In this document: positions 22,059 to 34,400 of the stretch, piece by piece
Layout: each line of letters opens with the position of its first letter
Position numbering within the stretch: the stretch's first letter is position 1
Assembly (NCBI GenBank): GCA_030062745.1
Contig: CP099839.1
Location: 19,902,733 to 19,966,732 of the forward strand
Direction of reading: 5' to 3'
DNA: 64,000 nucleotides
Origin: Capitulum mitella
Lineage: Eukaryota > Arthropoda > Thecostraca > Pollicipedomorpha > Pollicipedidae
Translations under genes and position numbers: made by a program
Notes under the pieces: generated by a model
Seen by the model: the letters and a program-made list of their open reading frames with translations, nothing else
The model's database searches: none
What the model was told of the DNA's origin: nothing

Positions 22059-22175
22059 TCTGTGAAGTGAGCGCCGCTGAGGAGGACCGGGCGGCGAGGC
22101 TGCAGGACGCAGCGTCGTGCGCCAGTTCAGCAGACAGCACACAACCTGTGGCAGCACCGCCGAACTCGTCAGTAG
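22059..22175 (+). CDS. Candidate orphan exon, phase 1-1
   Basis: A good acceptor (ACTGCAATCCCCTCAG) and a strong donor (GTAG|GTAAGA) enclose 117 nt open in one frame: CEVSAAEEDRAARLQDAASC and then ASSADSTQPVAAPPNSSV. The exon is symmetric (phase 1 in, phase 1 out). It has no recognisable domain. It lies upstream of the DUF4789 gene on the same strand and has a similar low-complexity PPNSSV end, so it might be an extra exon of that gene or of an unseen neighbour. Confidence 0.3.
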
Positions 22176-22869
22176 GTAAGACGCAGTCGGCCAGTTCAGC
22201 CCTCCGGACGCGTGGTCCTCCGCTGATATACGTAGACACAGACCACATTCGGCCACGCGGTGCGAACTTCACAACAACGCGTGTTCGCTGCCAGACATTG
22301 TCTCCTTTCATTACGCGAAAGTTTTCATCAGTCGAAACATTAGAACGAGGTGGTCTCTTTGAATTTCAGGGTGGCAAACGTGGGTGGCGCTCTTCGGATA
22401 TGTGCCCGTAACTGTTCTCAGCATATCTCACTCGATCAGCTACATAAACATTCTTTCCGGAATTCGGAGTTCACGTATATCCCCAAACAATCCTTATTTG
22501 GTCTATTCGTGACATGAAAATGATGGCACTCTAGAATTCCAGATCCAACATTACAGCTATGATTTTTTGTTTATGAAATTGTCCGACGTTTCAGCTGAAC
22601 AGCGCGTTTCGTCTTCTCAACTTTTTACTCGCTTCTTTGTCTTAACTCTCCGATGTAAACGGCGCCCCATTGCCTGTGTTTGTCTTCCTCTGAGTTGTTT
22701 TGCGTTTGAGGCTCAGATATGACTTGCGCTTTAAAACATGTTTTGGTTAACAGTTTCCTATTCATGTTTCACTCTCGACTCAGCGCACTCAGCAGCGTGG
22801 TCGACTGGCTTCATTCGTGGTTCCTAGCACGCTAAGAACTTACTGAGATCGCAAAATTGAGATACGTGA

Positions 22870-22950
22870 TCGGCATCTCAATTGGTAGGGCGCTGGTCTT
22901 CGCATCCTGGCCAGATGGCTCCGAGTCGCCGTGACGCTCGATGTTTGGCC
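22870..22950 (+). tRNA. tRNA-like fragment (pseudo-tRNA or SINE head)
   Basis: The segment with CATCTCAATTGGTAGGGCGC and then TGGTCTTCGCATCCTGG resembles a tRNA D-arm/A-box and anticodon arm. The T-arm/B-box (GGTTCGAATCC) is not intact and no closed acceptor stem can be drawn. More likely a tRNA-derived SINE or pseudogene than a functional tRNA. Confidence 0.3.
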
Positions 22951-24104
22951 CGCGGATCAGCTGGCTACTGGCTAACATAGGGCCATGCTAACTACTTCAC
23001 GGTCATGTTGCATCCTTGGCGGCATGTTAATTTTCTCCGCAAATCAAGCGTTACCTGGAATTGCGCGATCGGATGTAGGGGTCGTGGTCTATGCAACAAG
23101 CCCTGTTTAGCACGGGATCCGGTCACTAACATCACCCATCAAACCTTAGGTTTGGTGAAAAGGTCCAAGATGAAAAAAGAGATGTCCATAATTCGAGATT
23201 CTCAATATGCCCTGGGCAATAAATGGTTGACTGTGTTTGGAGATTCAGAACAGCCTATAGGATATAGCTGTGTGAGCAGAATTAAGTAGAAGAGCATGAT
23301 TTCGAAATCATCTGGTTCGGCTCGGCAAAAGATAAGAAAGCAATCTGCAATGAAAACGATCCGAAATAATGGTTTTGTATGTAAGAGCCCGAAACCATCA
23401 GAATCATGGTACCCATACGAGTTAGAAATGAATGAGACCTATGACGAATTAGGGAAGTAACGGTAATGCTCCTTTTGTTCGGTTTGTGAATTCGACAGGG
23501 GAGCAGGCAACGCCCTGAACCTTCGCTTCTTGGCCCGCGAAGGCGAAATCATATTTGAAATTAAGTCCAGTATTACATGAAGTTGGATGGACCACGAACG
23601 AGTCCCACACTTTGACTTTGATGTAATGAATACTTTTTCGAAAATTGTAGCCGAGTACTGTATTAACACAATTTTTTAAAAATCGTTCGTTTCCAGTCAG
23701 AAAATTACAGACTTCCACATTACTACTGTTTTTAGTTTCTATGGTTGTTTTTAATCAGCATTCAGTTCTAAAACTCTCATAAGCAAAGGTATATTTAAGC
23801 AAATTGTTGTAGGTTTGTCTTTAACTCTATCCCTGGCAGGGGGCGGATCGGCCCCCGGACTTTTTTTGCTTGCCAGTTCCAGGGTTTCTGGCACAGCCTG
23901 ACGAAACTTGGTCACTTTTCCTATCCATCCCTTTTACATACTGCGCCAAAGTTTTGCAATTTCATTCTGTTCGGGGGCGAAACCAGGCAACTTTTTTGGG
24001 GAGGCACCTCAGGCCATTTTTGGCCATGTCGAAGGTAAATAAAAAATAGGTACCAGAAATGGGGTTCTCAAAACAGAGATTAAAATTTTAGACAGGTGCA
24101 AAGG

Positions 24105-25315
24105 TGAACCCGTCCCCGATTGGGGGACAGTTCACCGCCCCCCCGAGGTTTTTCTGGGATTGCTAGAGAACAAACAAACACAGAGTCACGAAACTTCGCG
24201 TACCTTTTGCTTCATCAATTTTACATCTCGTGTCAAAATTTTGACCTCAGGTCAGGTCAGGTGCCTAACCTAAGTCAGGTCAAACAGACCTATGTCAAAA
24301 AAGTTTAGCGCCCTCTAACTTTTTCGCAAAGCAAGATATCTCAATAATACTTTCAGGCATTGGTGATCGTGATAGATGCAACAAATCCGCTATCTCCGAT
24401 TTTTGGAATTTTTTGGGCCAGCGACCTAAGGTCAAGCCCATTTTTAAAAGATGTAGTCGTTTTTTCGCAAATTGAGGGAATATTTCATAACATTTTTAGT
24501 GTGGAGTGAAGCAGACATCTAGTTACCGTCACTGGGCAAAGTATCAATGACTTCCAGCCATTGACCTGAGGTCAGGCCACGAATAACTGTAGTTGGCCAA
24601 AATGTACCACGGTCAAAATCGACGATGAATTATTCAGAATGAGTAGAAAATGGCAGAACTAGCTTGCACAGAAGTAAGTAATACCAGGAACCTCAAAAAG
24701 TTTGAAAAAAGTTGCATATTTTGGAAATAAACAGGCTGGCACGAATAAACCCTCGCCAATTGTGTACATTGGTAACTAATGATTTTTTCCAAAATTTAAG
24801 CATGAAAAACAATCACAAGAACCACTAAGATCAATCAAATTTATATAGATAGGTCTTTCGCGAAAACAAAGGAACGCTAAAATTAATTCCCTTCAATTTC
24901 TTACCGCATACGGCTGCGGCGCACGCCAACAGCTGGCGCGAGAATTGCTGTGTCTTTAACTCAACGTTTCGGCGTATATATTGAACAAATCTGGGGAAAT
25001 TAGACGTGTATCCGGGGACCTTTACTATTGCGCTGGTGTCTTTACCTATGCGTTATTAGTCACAGCCCTTGAGATTCAGGCCATTTCTCGGTTTCATGCA
25101 GTCGGCTATGAGAAAACATATACAGGGCGTAAATTGCTGACATATTATCTAAAACTAAAGAGACCAGTTTCGAGCTCTGCTCGTCGCAAGCTTTCCAACG
25201 GTATGCTTATTTTTATCGTGCGACCAACCGTTCATGAGTTAAAGGGGGGCGGCCAACTGCCCCCCCCCCCCAGTCGCACATGTTCGAAACCGACCGACGG
25301 TCGTGCGCGGGCTAA
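24105..25315 (+). mobile_element. piggyBac-like non-autonomous element, copy B
   Basis: It begins TGAA-CCCGTCCCCGATTGGG and ends GTCGTGCGCGGG-CTAA; both TTAA flanks carry one mutation. The internal landmarks match copies A and E. The right arm has no element at the matching place (about 63740), where the sequence runs straight through TAAA. It is a left-arm-specific insertion. Confidence 0.88.
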
Positions 25316-27272
25316 TAGCTGGGAGAGCATATAAAAATGATATTGTTATTCTGAGTTCACTTCATGAGGTCAAGTCATGTTCAAAATTTAGACCTTGGTT
25401 TCACAGTAATAATTTTTGGGGCTAATTTTTCAAATGTAAAACTCAAAAACATCTACCACGTACAAGGATGCCCTCTAATTGTTTACTACGTTTCAGGTTA
25501 ATATCAGGTCGTGTCACGGAGCGATGTCCTAAAATGTCAGTGCGCGTACTGTATATCACGGCAACCGTGAAATGGATTTTTTAGACACAGAGTCGATTCG
25601 AATGATTGTAAATGTTTTGAAGCGGTATGGAATGCGCCCAAGATCATTCCTTGTCATTCTGAGGTTACTGGAAGTTACTTATGGTCAGTCATAAGTGTTG
25701 CTGAATATGTGACTATGGCAGTTCTCCCTTTTCCATGTTCTTAGCACCGTCTATGCTAACATCATACAAACAACGTAATACGATTTGTACTTGTTCAGCA
25801 TAACATGATTAGTAAAAGCTCCAAAAGTGTTTTTAACTTATTTTGTTTATTCAGTTTTTGAAAGAATAACTAGCCATTTTCGAACCCTGTCGAAAGCCAA
25901 TAATTTTTCCCAATGTCATCCCTAAGATGTCGATTCATGTCAATTGCATCAAAATCGGTAGGTAAACAGCGGAGTTACAACAAATTGAAGATACCCCTAT
26001 TTCGACTTTTCCGCCTACGCCATCCATTTTTTTAAGATACTGATGAATATTTTTTAATAAAAATGCAGCTGACGTCACGTTGAAAAATGTTCAAAAATTT
26101 GACTGCCGTTTGGTGTGATGAAATCAAACGTGTCGTTCTCAAGATTTCGGGGGAGGGGGGAGAATCCGCCCTCATCTTCCAGGAATCGCCTGTACCGTCT
26201 AGTCCCCCGGGAGCAGAGTTATCCTTTGCGTGCTGAGAGAGGAAAACGTGTCGGGGCGACGCCAGCAGCGGGTGCCAGGATGCCGAGGCTCCGAAGGACG
26301 TCGTTCGTCGACGGGCCGTGCAGGCGGCGCTGTGTGTCATTGCCGAACCGGTCAGGCTGGTGTGTCGGGGCTGCGGCGTCCGACGCCCGGTCCTCCTTCA
26401 CCGCGTCCATTCCCCTGCAGATGATCGCGGCTCAGGCTCACATCATCGCAGCCGAGCCGGCTGTCACGGGGAACAGACAGGCTTTGGCAATCCTCGGCTG
26501 GGGACGTTGCAGGTACTTCCTAAAAACCTGACCACATGCCTACGGCGGACGCAATGCGCTACCAAAGATATGTGTTGTGAAATCACCTTCGCAGCGCAAC
26601 TGAAATGAATCCAACGGACATTTTACATGGTGAGCAAAATGGGCAGGTTTTTTAACTCAGCTGCCTGGATGTTGCAACCTCGCCTGGTCTCCATGACTGG
26701 GCCCAAAGCGCACGTCGCGTGGTCTCCACATATGCACACCGAGACACACACACACACACACACACACACACAGCGCATGGGGGTGGCCGTTGATCCAGTC
26801 GATGAGCTTGGAAGGAACGGCAAACCGTGTGTCGGAGATGACTGACAATGTTGTTGTTGTCATGAGCCTGTCAAGAACTGTACGTAATGGAATATCATTA
26901 CATGCTTTTCCATGTTGATCCGACAATTACTGAGGTATTTCACCACCTGGCATTTCTGGGGACGGGGGTGGGGCGGAGAGGACGCCCGCACTCAATAACT
27001 TTGGAATTCATCGATCAATTTTAGCAGCTCACACGGCAATCGATTGCCTTCAGTGATGCGGGGTGTCTGAGTGACGACTGGGTACGTCCCGTTTTTGGAT
27101 CTTTATATCTTATCTAAGATTATATCTTAAATCACAGGTGACGTCTAAGGTCAGTATTTGACCGATTTTGGTCGTGCCGTTCTTCCCCTACAAATTTGAC
27201 ATCATGAACATCCTGAGGCCGAAACATGTAAAAAGATATGCATAGGATCTCAATAGACGCCCGTCCGAAAAG
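25316..27272. other. Left-arm sequence without assigned gene
   Basis: Shared with the right arm at about 61750-63720. It contains a GC-rich patch (26190-26520) that is open in several frames in both copies, and a (CA)n tract at 26742-26772. The open frames are not preserved as one consistent protein between copies: GTTGCAG at 26511 on the left is TTTGCAT on the right. I therefore do not call a gene; a 5' regulatory or transposon-derived patch is possible. Confidence 0.5.
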
Positions 27273-28680
27273 CTCAGTTCAGTTCAGTTTATTTACGAAT
27301 TTTTCCAACACATGGATTACTGTCTGATTCGAGTCAGTTCAGTAGCACATGCGCAGTAGTCATACAGATAAAACTAGGCAGACACGTCAAGGCATAGGGG
27401 GTAGCTCGTCAAGTTTGCGTACAGGCTCTCCACGGGCTCGAGAGGCGGCGATGTCTGACGGCAGGCGGTTCCGGGACGAGGCCGCGCAATACGAAAAAGC
27501 TCTGCGGGCCACAGACAGACGGAAGGTCAGCGGCTCTAAGGCGCCGGCCGCCGACGCCGGGTGGCACGCTGGGGCACAGCGGTACGTAGAGTGAACAGGG
27601 ACCGTACCGCCACCGGAGCTCGCGAGTCGTTCAGGGCTCGGAAGACACCAATGTTGTCGCGCCTCGCAACTAGGTCGCGTACGGCGGACCAGCCCAGTGC
27701 CCTCAAGGTCGCCGACACCGAATCCCGCTTACGAGCCCCGGAGACGATCCTGACCCCAAAGTTCACTACCCTCTCAACTCTGCTAAGGTGGCACGACACG
27801 GCCCCGCCCCAGACCGAAAGGCAGTAAAGGATGTGGGGGAAAACATGTGACTGGACTAAGAGTGTCAGGACCTCGGGCGTAAGGTGATGACGTTTCTTGT
27901 GCAAACGGAGAAGGATGGAGTTGCGCTTTTTGGTAACCTTAGATCCGTGCTCCTCCCAGGACAAAGAGTTGTCGACAGTGGTCCCCAGCATCTCCACGGA
28001 CGGAGAAAGGGTTAGTATGAGGCCGGCAAAGTTAAGATGGAAGGATGTGGTCTTCTTGAGGTTATGGGCTGTGCCGACAAGGATCAGGGTTGTTTTGAAT
28101 GGACTCATTTTCAAGGAGTTGGATGTGATGTAGGATCTGACGGCAAGGCGAGTCTCTTCTTGCCGGGATTTTAGGATGGACGAATGATCAGGATGTGCGG
28201 AGTCAAGCAGCTGGGTGTTATCGGCAAAGGATACTAGACGTCCGTGAGGCACATAGGATGGAAAGTCGTTGCTGAAGATGCTGAAGAGGATAGGACCGAC
28301 AATGGACCGCTGCGGAACACCGTGGAAGAGAGTAAGGGAGAGAGAACCACCTCTCACCACCTGCCGCTGATCAGCCAGGTAGCTCTCGAACCATCTGGGA
28401 TCGATGCCATACCACTGGAGCTTGGTAAGGAGGGCGTCATGGTCTCATACCGTCAAAAGCTCGACTAAGGTCAATCGAGGTGACGGCGACGACGTAGCCA
28501 CCGTCAATCCGACGCACCATCCATTCAACAGCGTCAACCAGGGCGTCCTGCGTCAAGTGACATGGTCTATATGCATATTGTGATTGAGCTAAAAGATCGT
28601 AGGTAGCCAGATAATAAAACAACTGTGTGCACACGATCTTCTTACATACCTTCGACAGCGCAGGTAAGAAGGTGATACTG
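27273..28680 (-). mobile_element. 5'-truncated LINE (CR1/L2-like) with dead reverse transcriptase
   Basis: The minus strand encodes a non-LTR reverse transcriptase: ITFLPALSKVCKKIVCTQLF and IDLSRAFDGM (28440-28706), then, after a frame break near 28440, YGIDPRWFESYLADQRQVVR, VPQRSIVGPILFSIFSNDFP and LVSFADNTQLL. The catalytic FADD is FADN. The 3' end (27273) carries an AACTG short tandem repeat, as in L2/CR1 elements. It is absent from the matching right-arm site (about 61740). The flank to 28790 is a short (ACTGGTAAGAA)-like repeat. Confidence 0.85.
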
Positions 28681-28869
28681 GTCGAAAGGCGGTACTGGTC
28701 AACCACTACTGGTAAGAACCACTACTGGTACTGGCAACCACTACTGGTAAGAAGGTGTTGCTGGTCAAAAGGTGTTACTGGTCAATGCGATATCGGGAGG
28801 CCAATTACGTATTGGTTATAAGTATGCCGAACACGGCGCATAAAAATCCTTGCGCAACATGAAAAACCA

Positions 28870-30067
28870 TTAACCTGCCCCCGACTCGGGGGCAGTTGGC
28901 CGCCCCCCCTGGGGTTTCTCTGGGATTGCGGGAGAACGAACAAACACTGAACCACGAAACTTTGTGTACCTTTTGCTTCGTCATTTTTACACCTTGTGTC
29001 GAAGTTTTGATCTTAGGTCAAGTCAGGTGTCTCACCTAGGTCAGGTCAAACGGCCCTATGTCAAAAAAAGTTTAGCGCCCTCTAACTTTTCCGCAAAACA
29101 AGACATGACAATAATACTTGCAGGGAAGTGATCTTGACAGATGCAACAAATCTGCTATCTCAAAATTTTCGGAATTTTCTGGATCATTGAAATAAGGTCA
29201 AGCCCATTTTTCAAACATGTCGTCGTTTTTGTCGGAAATTGACGGAACTTTTCATAACATTTTTAGTGTGGAGCGAAGTAGACATCTAGTTAACGTCATT
29301 GGGCAGAGTATCAATGACTTCCAACCACTGACCTGAGGTCAGGTCACGAATAACTGTTGTAAGCCAAGATGTTCCACCATCAAAATTAGCGACGAATTAC
29401 TCAGAAGCAGTAGAAAATGGCAGAACTGGCTTTCACCGACGTAAGTCATACCAAAAACCTTACAAAGTTTGAAAAAATTGCATATTTTAGAAATAAATAG
29501 GTTCTTGCGAATAAAGCTCCGCCAGTTGTGTAGATTGGTAACTAATGAATCTTTGCAAAATTTAAGCATGAGAAACCATCACCAGAACCAATAAGATTAA
29601 TAAAATTCGTTTGGACAGGCTTATGTCGCGAAAATAAAGGAACGTTAAAATTAGTTCCCGTTAATTTCTTACGCGTACGGCTGCGGCGCCCACCGACAGC
29701 CGGCGCGAAAATTGCCGTGTACTTACCTCAACGTTTCGGCGTATGTGTTGAACAAACCTGCGAAATTAGACGTGTGTCGGCATCTGCGGACCTTTACTTG
29801 TGCGCCGGTGCCTTTACCTATGCGTTATTAGTCACAGTCCTTGAGATCCAGGCCGTTTCTTGGTCTCATGCAGTCGGTTATGAGAAAACAGATAACAGAT
29901 GTATTACCTAAAACTAAAAATGAGACCAGTTTCGAGCTCTACTCGTCACAAGCTTTCCAACGGTGTGCTTATTTTTATCGTGCGACCAACCGTTCGTGAG
30001 TTAGAGGGAGGGGAGGTGAATTGCCCCCCTCGGGCGTGATCATCGCCGACCGACGGTCGTGCGCGGG
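28870..30067 (+). mobile_element. piggyBac-like non-autonomous element, copy C
   Basis: It begins TTAA-CCTGCCCCCGACTCGGG and ends CGGTCGTGCGCGGG followed by ATAC, so the right TTAA is lost. It shows the same internal landmarks as copies A, B and E. The right arm lacks it: AAAAACC runs directly into GTCCGGTGCCTC (reverse complement, near 61645). Confidence 0.85.
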
Positions 30068-30900
30068 ATACGTGTCGTAAAATACTAGTACGGGAATCAG
30101 ATAATATTAAAGTGGCTGTCGCAACTAGTTCGCGACGCAACTTGGCACTAGATTTCCACAACTGCAATTATATCGCCACAATAAATGGCGTCCTTGGTTG
30201 GTCTACATTTACTTCTAATAACATGAAACATACTGCACACTATGTGCGAACTTGCTCGTCCAGTAGAATAATAATATCAAACAGTTCCAGAGGAAATGCT
30301 AAAATCGTAAAACATGCTCCTCTTTACAGTGTCATTTTGACATAACCTTGGATGACCAACGAAAAAATACTGAAATATGTAAAAGTGGTGTACCGAAAAT
30401 TACTGATAATTTGACAACTCCGTGACGTTTATGCAAAAGGAAAAGGGTAGGGGGTCTGGCGCTTCTTTAGCAAGTCACGGATTAAACATTTACATACATT
30501 TGTGGCACAAACTTACCAACTTCTAGTCGGTAGGTTCTGAAAACATATGGGGTTACCAACGTAGTAGGTGCTAGGTTTATTACATGGATGTTTTTGTAGA
30601 GTTGGATATATTCGCGTCGTTTGTTTTGCATTGCTATAATATTTCTGGGAATTATTTGCGCCGTGGTTTGGGCGCCTGGGGTCGCCTTTTCTTTGTATTT
30701 TGTAATTTGTAATCATACGATATGACGTTGATTTTGACGGGTACTTTATGAACTGAATGAAAATAACTGTATTGCATTTTCAGGAGGATAACGACGAATG
30801 TGACTAAGCGCGACGTGGTTGCGGGGCAGTGAGATACTGCGAAGCTCAGCCCTGTCCTCTGATCGGCTCCGTTCTGGCACGGTCAGGCCCTCTCCCTGTC

Positions 30901-31408
30901 ATGAGCACTACTGTCGGCACGTCGGGGCGCCGCCCCACCGTTGCTGGGACGCCGCGGCTGTCGCTGCTGCTACCTCTGCTGCTGCATACCGCACAGGCGG
31001 CCGCAAACAGTGCCGAGCTGGCGTCAACGATGCTGGCACCACCAGTGTCCCTGGCGCTGCCGGATGCCCTAGCGTCGCCGTCGCTGGCTCCGACCTACCT
31101 GCCACCGCCGGGCGTCCGTCCGGCCGGGCCGGAACTCGGCATCTTGGATCAGCCTCATGAGCAGCTCACGTTCGCTCTGCCGGCACAGGGCCCGAGCGAG
31201 TCACAGCAGCCAGGGCAGGTGAAAGCCTGGCCGGAAACATCGAGCACCACAGGCCTGCTGTCGCCACCTCCCACCGTGCCCGTACCCACTGGACCCAGCC
31301 CACAGGGACCCCCGCCCGAGACGACCGCCTCACCAGTCTGCCCTCCAGCTTACAACGAGCCGAGCAACTCGTCAGTCAAGTTGCTGCCTTACAACATACC
31401 AGTGCCAG
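30901..31408 (+). CDS. DUF4789-like gene exon 1 (signal peptide, Pro-rich)
   Basis: The ATG at 30901 starts MSTTVGTSGRRPTVAGTPRL, followed by a hydrophobic core and a Pro-rich region ending LLPYNIPVP. The donor is CCAG|GTGAGC (phase 1). A second, inverted copy at 60346-60854 keeps the frame, which supports this being real coding sequence. Confidence 0.75.
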
Positions 31409-34400
31409 GTGAGCGCGGTAGTCCGGTGCCGTGTGCGACACGGGAGCCGGACGGATAAGTCAGCAACACGGCAGATAAACACAAACACCGCGTCAAGGCT
31501 CACGGCATTCCCTGAAATCACCGTCCGTCACCCTGGTAATCCCTGCGTAATCCGTAGAGTCGGGAGTGAGATCTTGTGGCTGCTGTTACATGGACAAAGA
31601 GCAGAGATAGATCACTCTGGCATGAGCTGCGCGCGATTTAGACGGCAACTTTGGACGGGGGGGGGGGGCGGCCTGCAGTTTCAGTGGATAGATGCGGGTC
31701 CGGTGCTTGTTGCTACCCTGCTCCACTCCACTCCAACTGTCCACCGGTAACCTGGAAGCGCGGTCAGTTCAGACGATCGCCAGGTGTTTGCTATCTACAC
31801 AAAACTATCCAACCATGCTGATGTGCGGCTGTCATCACGTCTTCAGCCTTTTTTCATGCGGTGGCTTTCGCCTGAAATCCGAGCGGAGGGGTCATCTGTC
31901 CTTCCCCTGAGATTTGTCGATCTACAGGGCCGATTTCGGCAAATTAGGGCTCAAACGGAAGCTTACGACGTCAGCTAGCTTTCCATGCGTCCAAAAGTAG
32001 CAAAAATGTATCAGTTGGCTTCATGAGAGCAAGAAAAGGGGCCGATTTAGCCTTGTGGCGTGCCATGCCCCAGCTGCTTATTTTAATTCCTTTATTAACC
32101 TTGCAGCCTATAGAAAGTCTCAGTGCATGTTTCGAAGAAGGTTTTGGGGTTATGGCGGATTCAGGGCACAGTTGTAGGGGGTAGGGGACGTATGTGCAAA
32201 CTTTTGGGTTATTTTCTACACACCGCATGACCGGCCCAGTATCACTATCCTGACGAAAGGCAGTGGTTACAGTCCATAAAAAACATCAATGAGGAACCCA
32301 GGAAACCAAAACAGGGGACATTTGTATTAAACTGAGAATGTCAGTAACTTACTGATAAAATCAATCCTTCTTTTCTGTTTCCTTTTTTTCTGTCCTTCGC
32401 TTTCCGTTTTACCAATGCGTGCAAAAGTACTTTTCTTGTATAGGGGAGACCGGGGTCAAATGTTGCATTTTTTACCTTTTCGATCCTGGAACGAAAATAT
32501 TTCGGGTTGGAGAACATTTTCTCGGGTTTTCACAAACTCTGATATTTTGCCTTTGTAGTGGATTTGAAAAGATCCCGAAATAACGACTTTAAGGTATCGA
32601 AATTACTGTTTCAAAAAGTCACTTCAGCTGTTACAATTAACCCCAGGTACGGGGTAAATTGTAACAGCACCTAGGGTCAAATGTAACATGTTAGCGAATG
32701 GTGTAGTGGTGTAGTGAAAGCCACTTTTGTCGAAAACAGCCTTTATTGAACAACATTGTCTCTTACATCCTGAGCCTTTCCTGGATTAAAATCACAGCTC
32801 CAATACAAAAATACGATTTCGCAACGGCGTAAAGCTCAAGTACTCCAGCAGCTTTTCCTGAATTAAATAACAGCTCTACCTTTATCAGGCCAAAAACCGA
32901 CGCGTCATCAAAAGCAGAAGACTTCTTCATCATCACTGCAATTTTCCCTGCGTGCTGTCTTCCAAGCCCTCTTCCCACCAGCCGTCGTCTTCTTCTCTTC
33001 ATGCTTGTCCTTGTCAAGATTGAGCTTTTTCGATGCTTGTTTGCAATCCTTTCGACTCTCTTTTAGCTCTATCGCTCTCTTTTCTGGAATGTCAGTCAGA
33101 ATTGCAGCCTTTCGCTTTCGACCCGCACGGCTGTTTTTTCTTGGACCTGCCTTGGGTAGCGGCCGAATCGCTTCAGGGGTGAGCTGCTTCGAGACGATCC
33201 CCAGTGGACGAGATTGTCCGGTCCCCGATGGACCAGGCTTGTCGATCCCCAATGTATCAGCTTCTGCAGGAATGATGCATGATATATATCATCCATGATG
33301 CATGGATATAATAATGTATTTTCAATGTAACATTCAGAGGAAGATAAATTAAACTATATACAAATGTCCCATACTTCCCCCAGAAATATCCAAATGAAGT
33401 CAAACTAGAATTATTTAATCAATAAAGTAACCAATAAATAAAATAATAAAGTATCTTAATAAATCCGCTGTGAAGGTGAAACATCTACGGTAAGACGCGG
33501 TGACTAGCCACCAAGAACGTAACCACGTCTTAAAATTAAAACTGACAAAACAGCACCTAGGAGATAAATCAGGGACTGGTGACAATAATACCGTAAGTAT
33601 GATTTTTGGATGATATTGATATTGAATTTGGGGACAAAATTGCATGTTGGTTAATTCGACGGGGCATGTTTTCATAGCCTCCGCCCCCAGTGGTTACATT
33701 TATGCCAAGTGCATTGATATTTTACATAAATGTAGGTTTAATGGTCTGGCCATAGGGGTCAGTTGTAACACTGTTACAATTGATCCCAGCAAAAATGTTA
33801 CAATTGTCCCCGACACGCCACGCCATCTTTCAGACAAAAATGACGCAAAACAAGTCGGCGTGGGCGGCAACTGATGCACTTATTTTTTGACCAGGTACCC
33901 CCACCCACCTCACTCAAACTCTTAAACCCGTGTCTAGTAAGATACGTGAATGAGCTGATCATATTAAAAAATAAACAAAGTTACAATACACAGTAAAAAG
34001 CACAATTGTGAACAGTACAATCGACTCACCCGCCGCACCGGCCTGAAACCCCGTGAGGAAAAGGAACAGCTTACTGCGCATGTCCAGTAGTGCCTCCAGC
34101 GTCATCCATTTGTAAGTTTCGAAGTTAAAGCGTCTGTTACAATTGCCCCGTGTTACATTTGACCCCGGTCTCCCCTACGTGTTCACGAAACGTCATTAGA
34201 CTGAAATCAGTCTACTGGTATTGGAGTACAAACCATTGTTACATGGCGTACAAAGTTAACGACTCCCAATTTTTTTGTACCTGACGCCGCCCCTGATCAT
34301 TTTGTATGCTTTTCTATACATGTCCTTTGTATCAATGTTATGGAATGTAAAATCGTATAACTATAGAGATGTATTTTGTCTTTACCACGCGAAACTCAAA

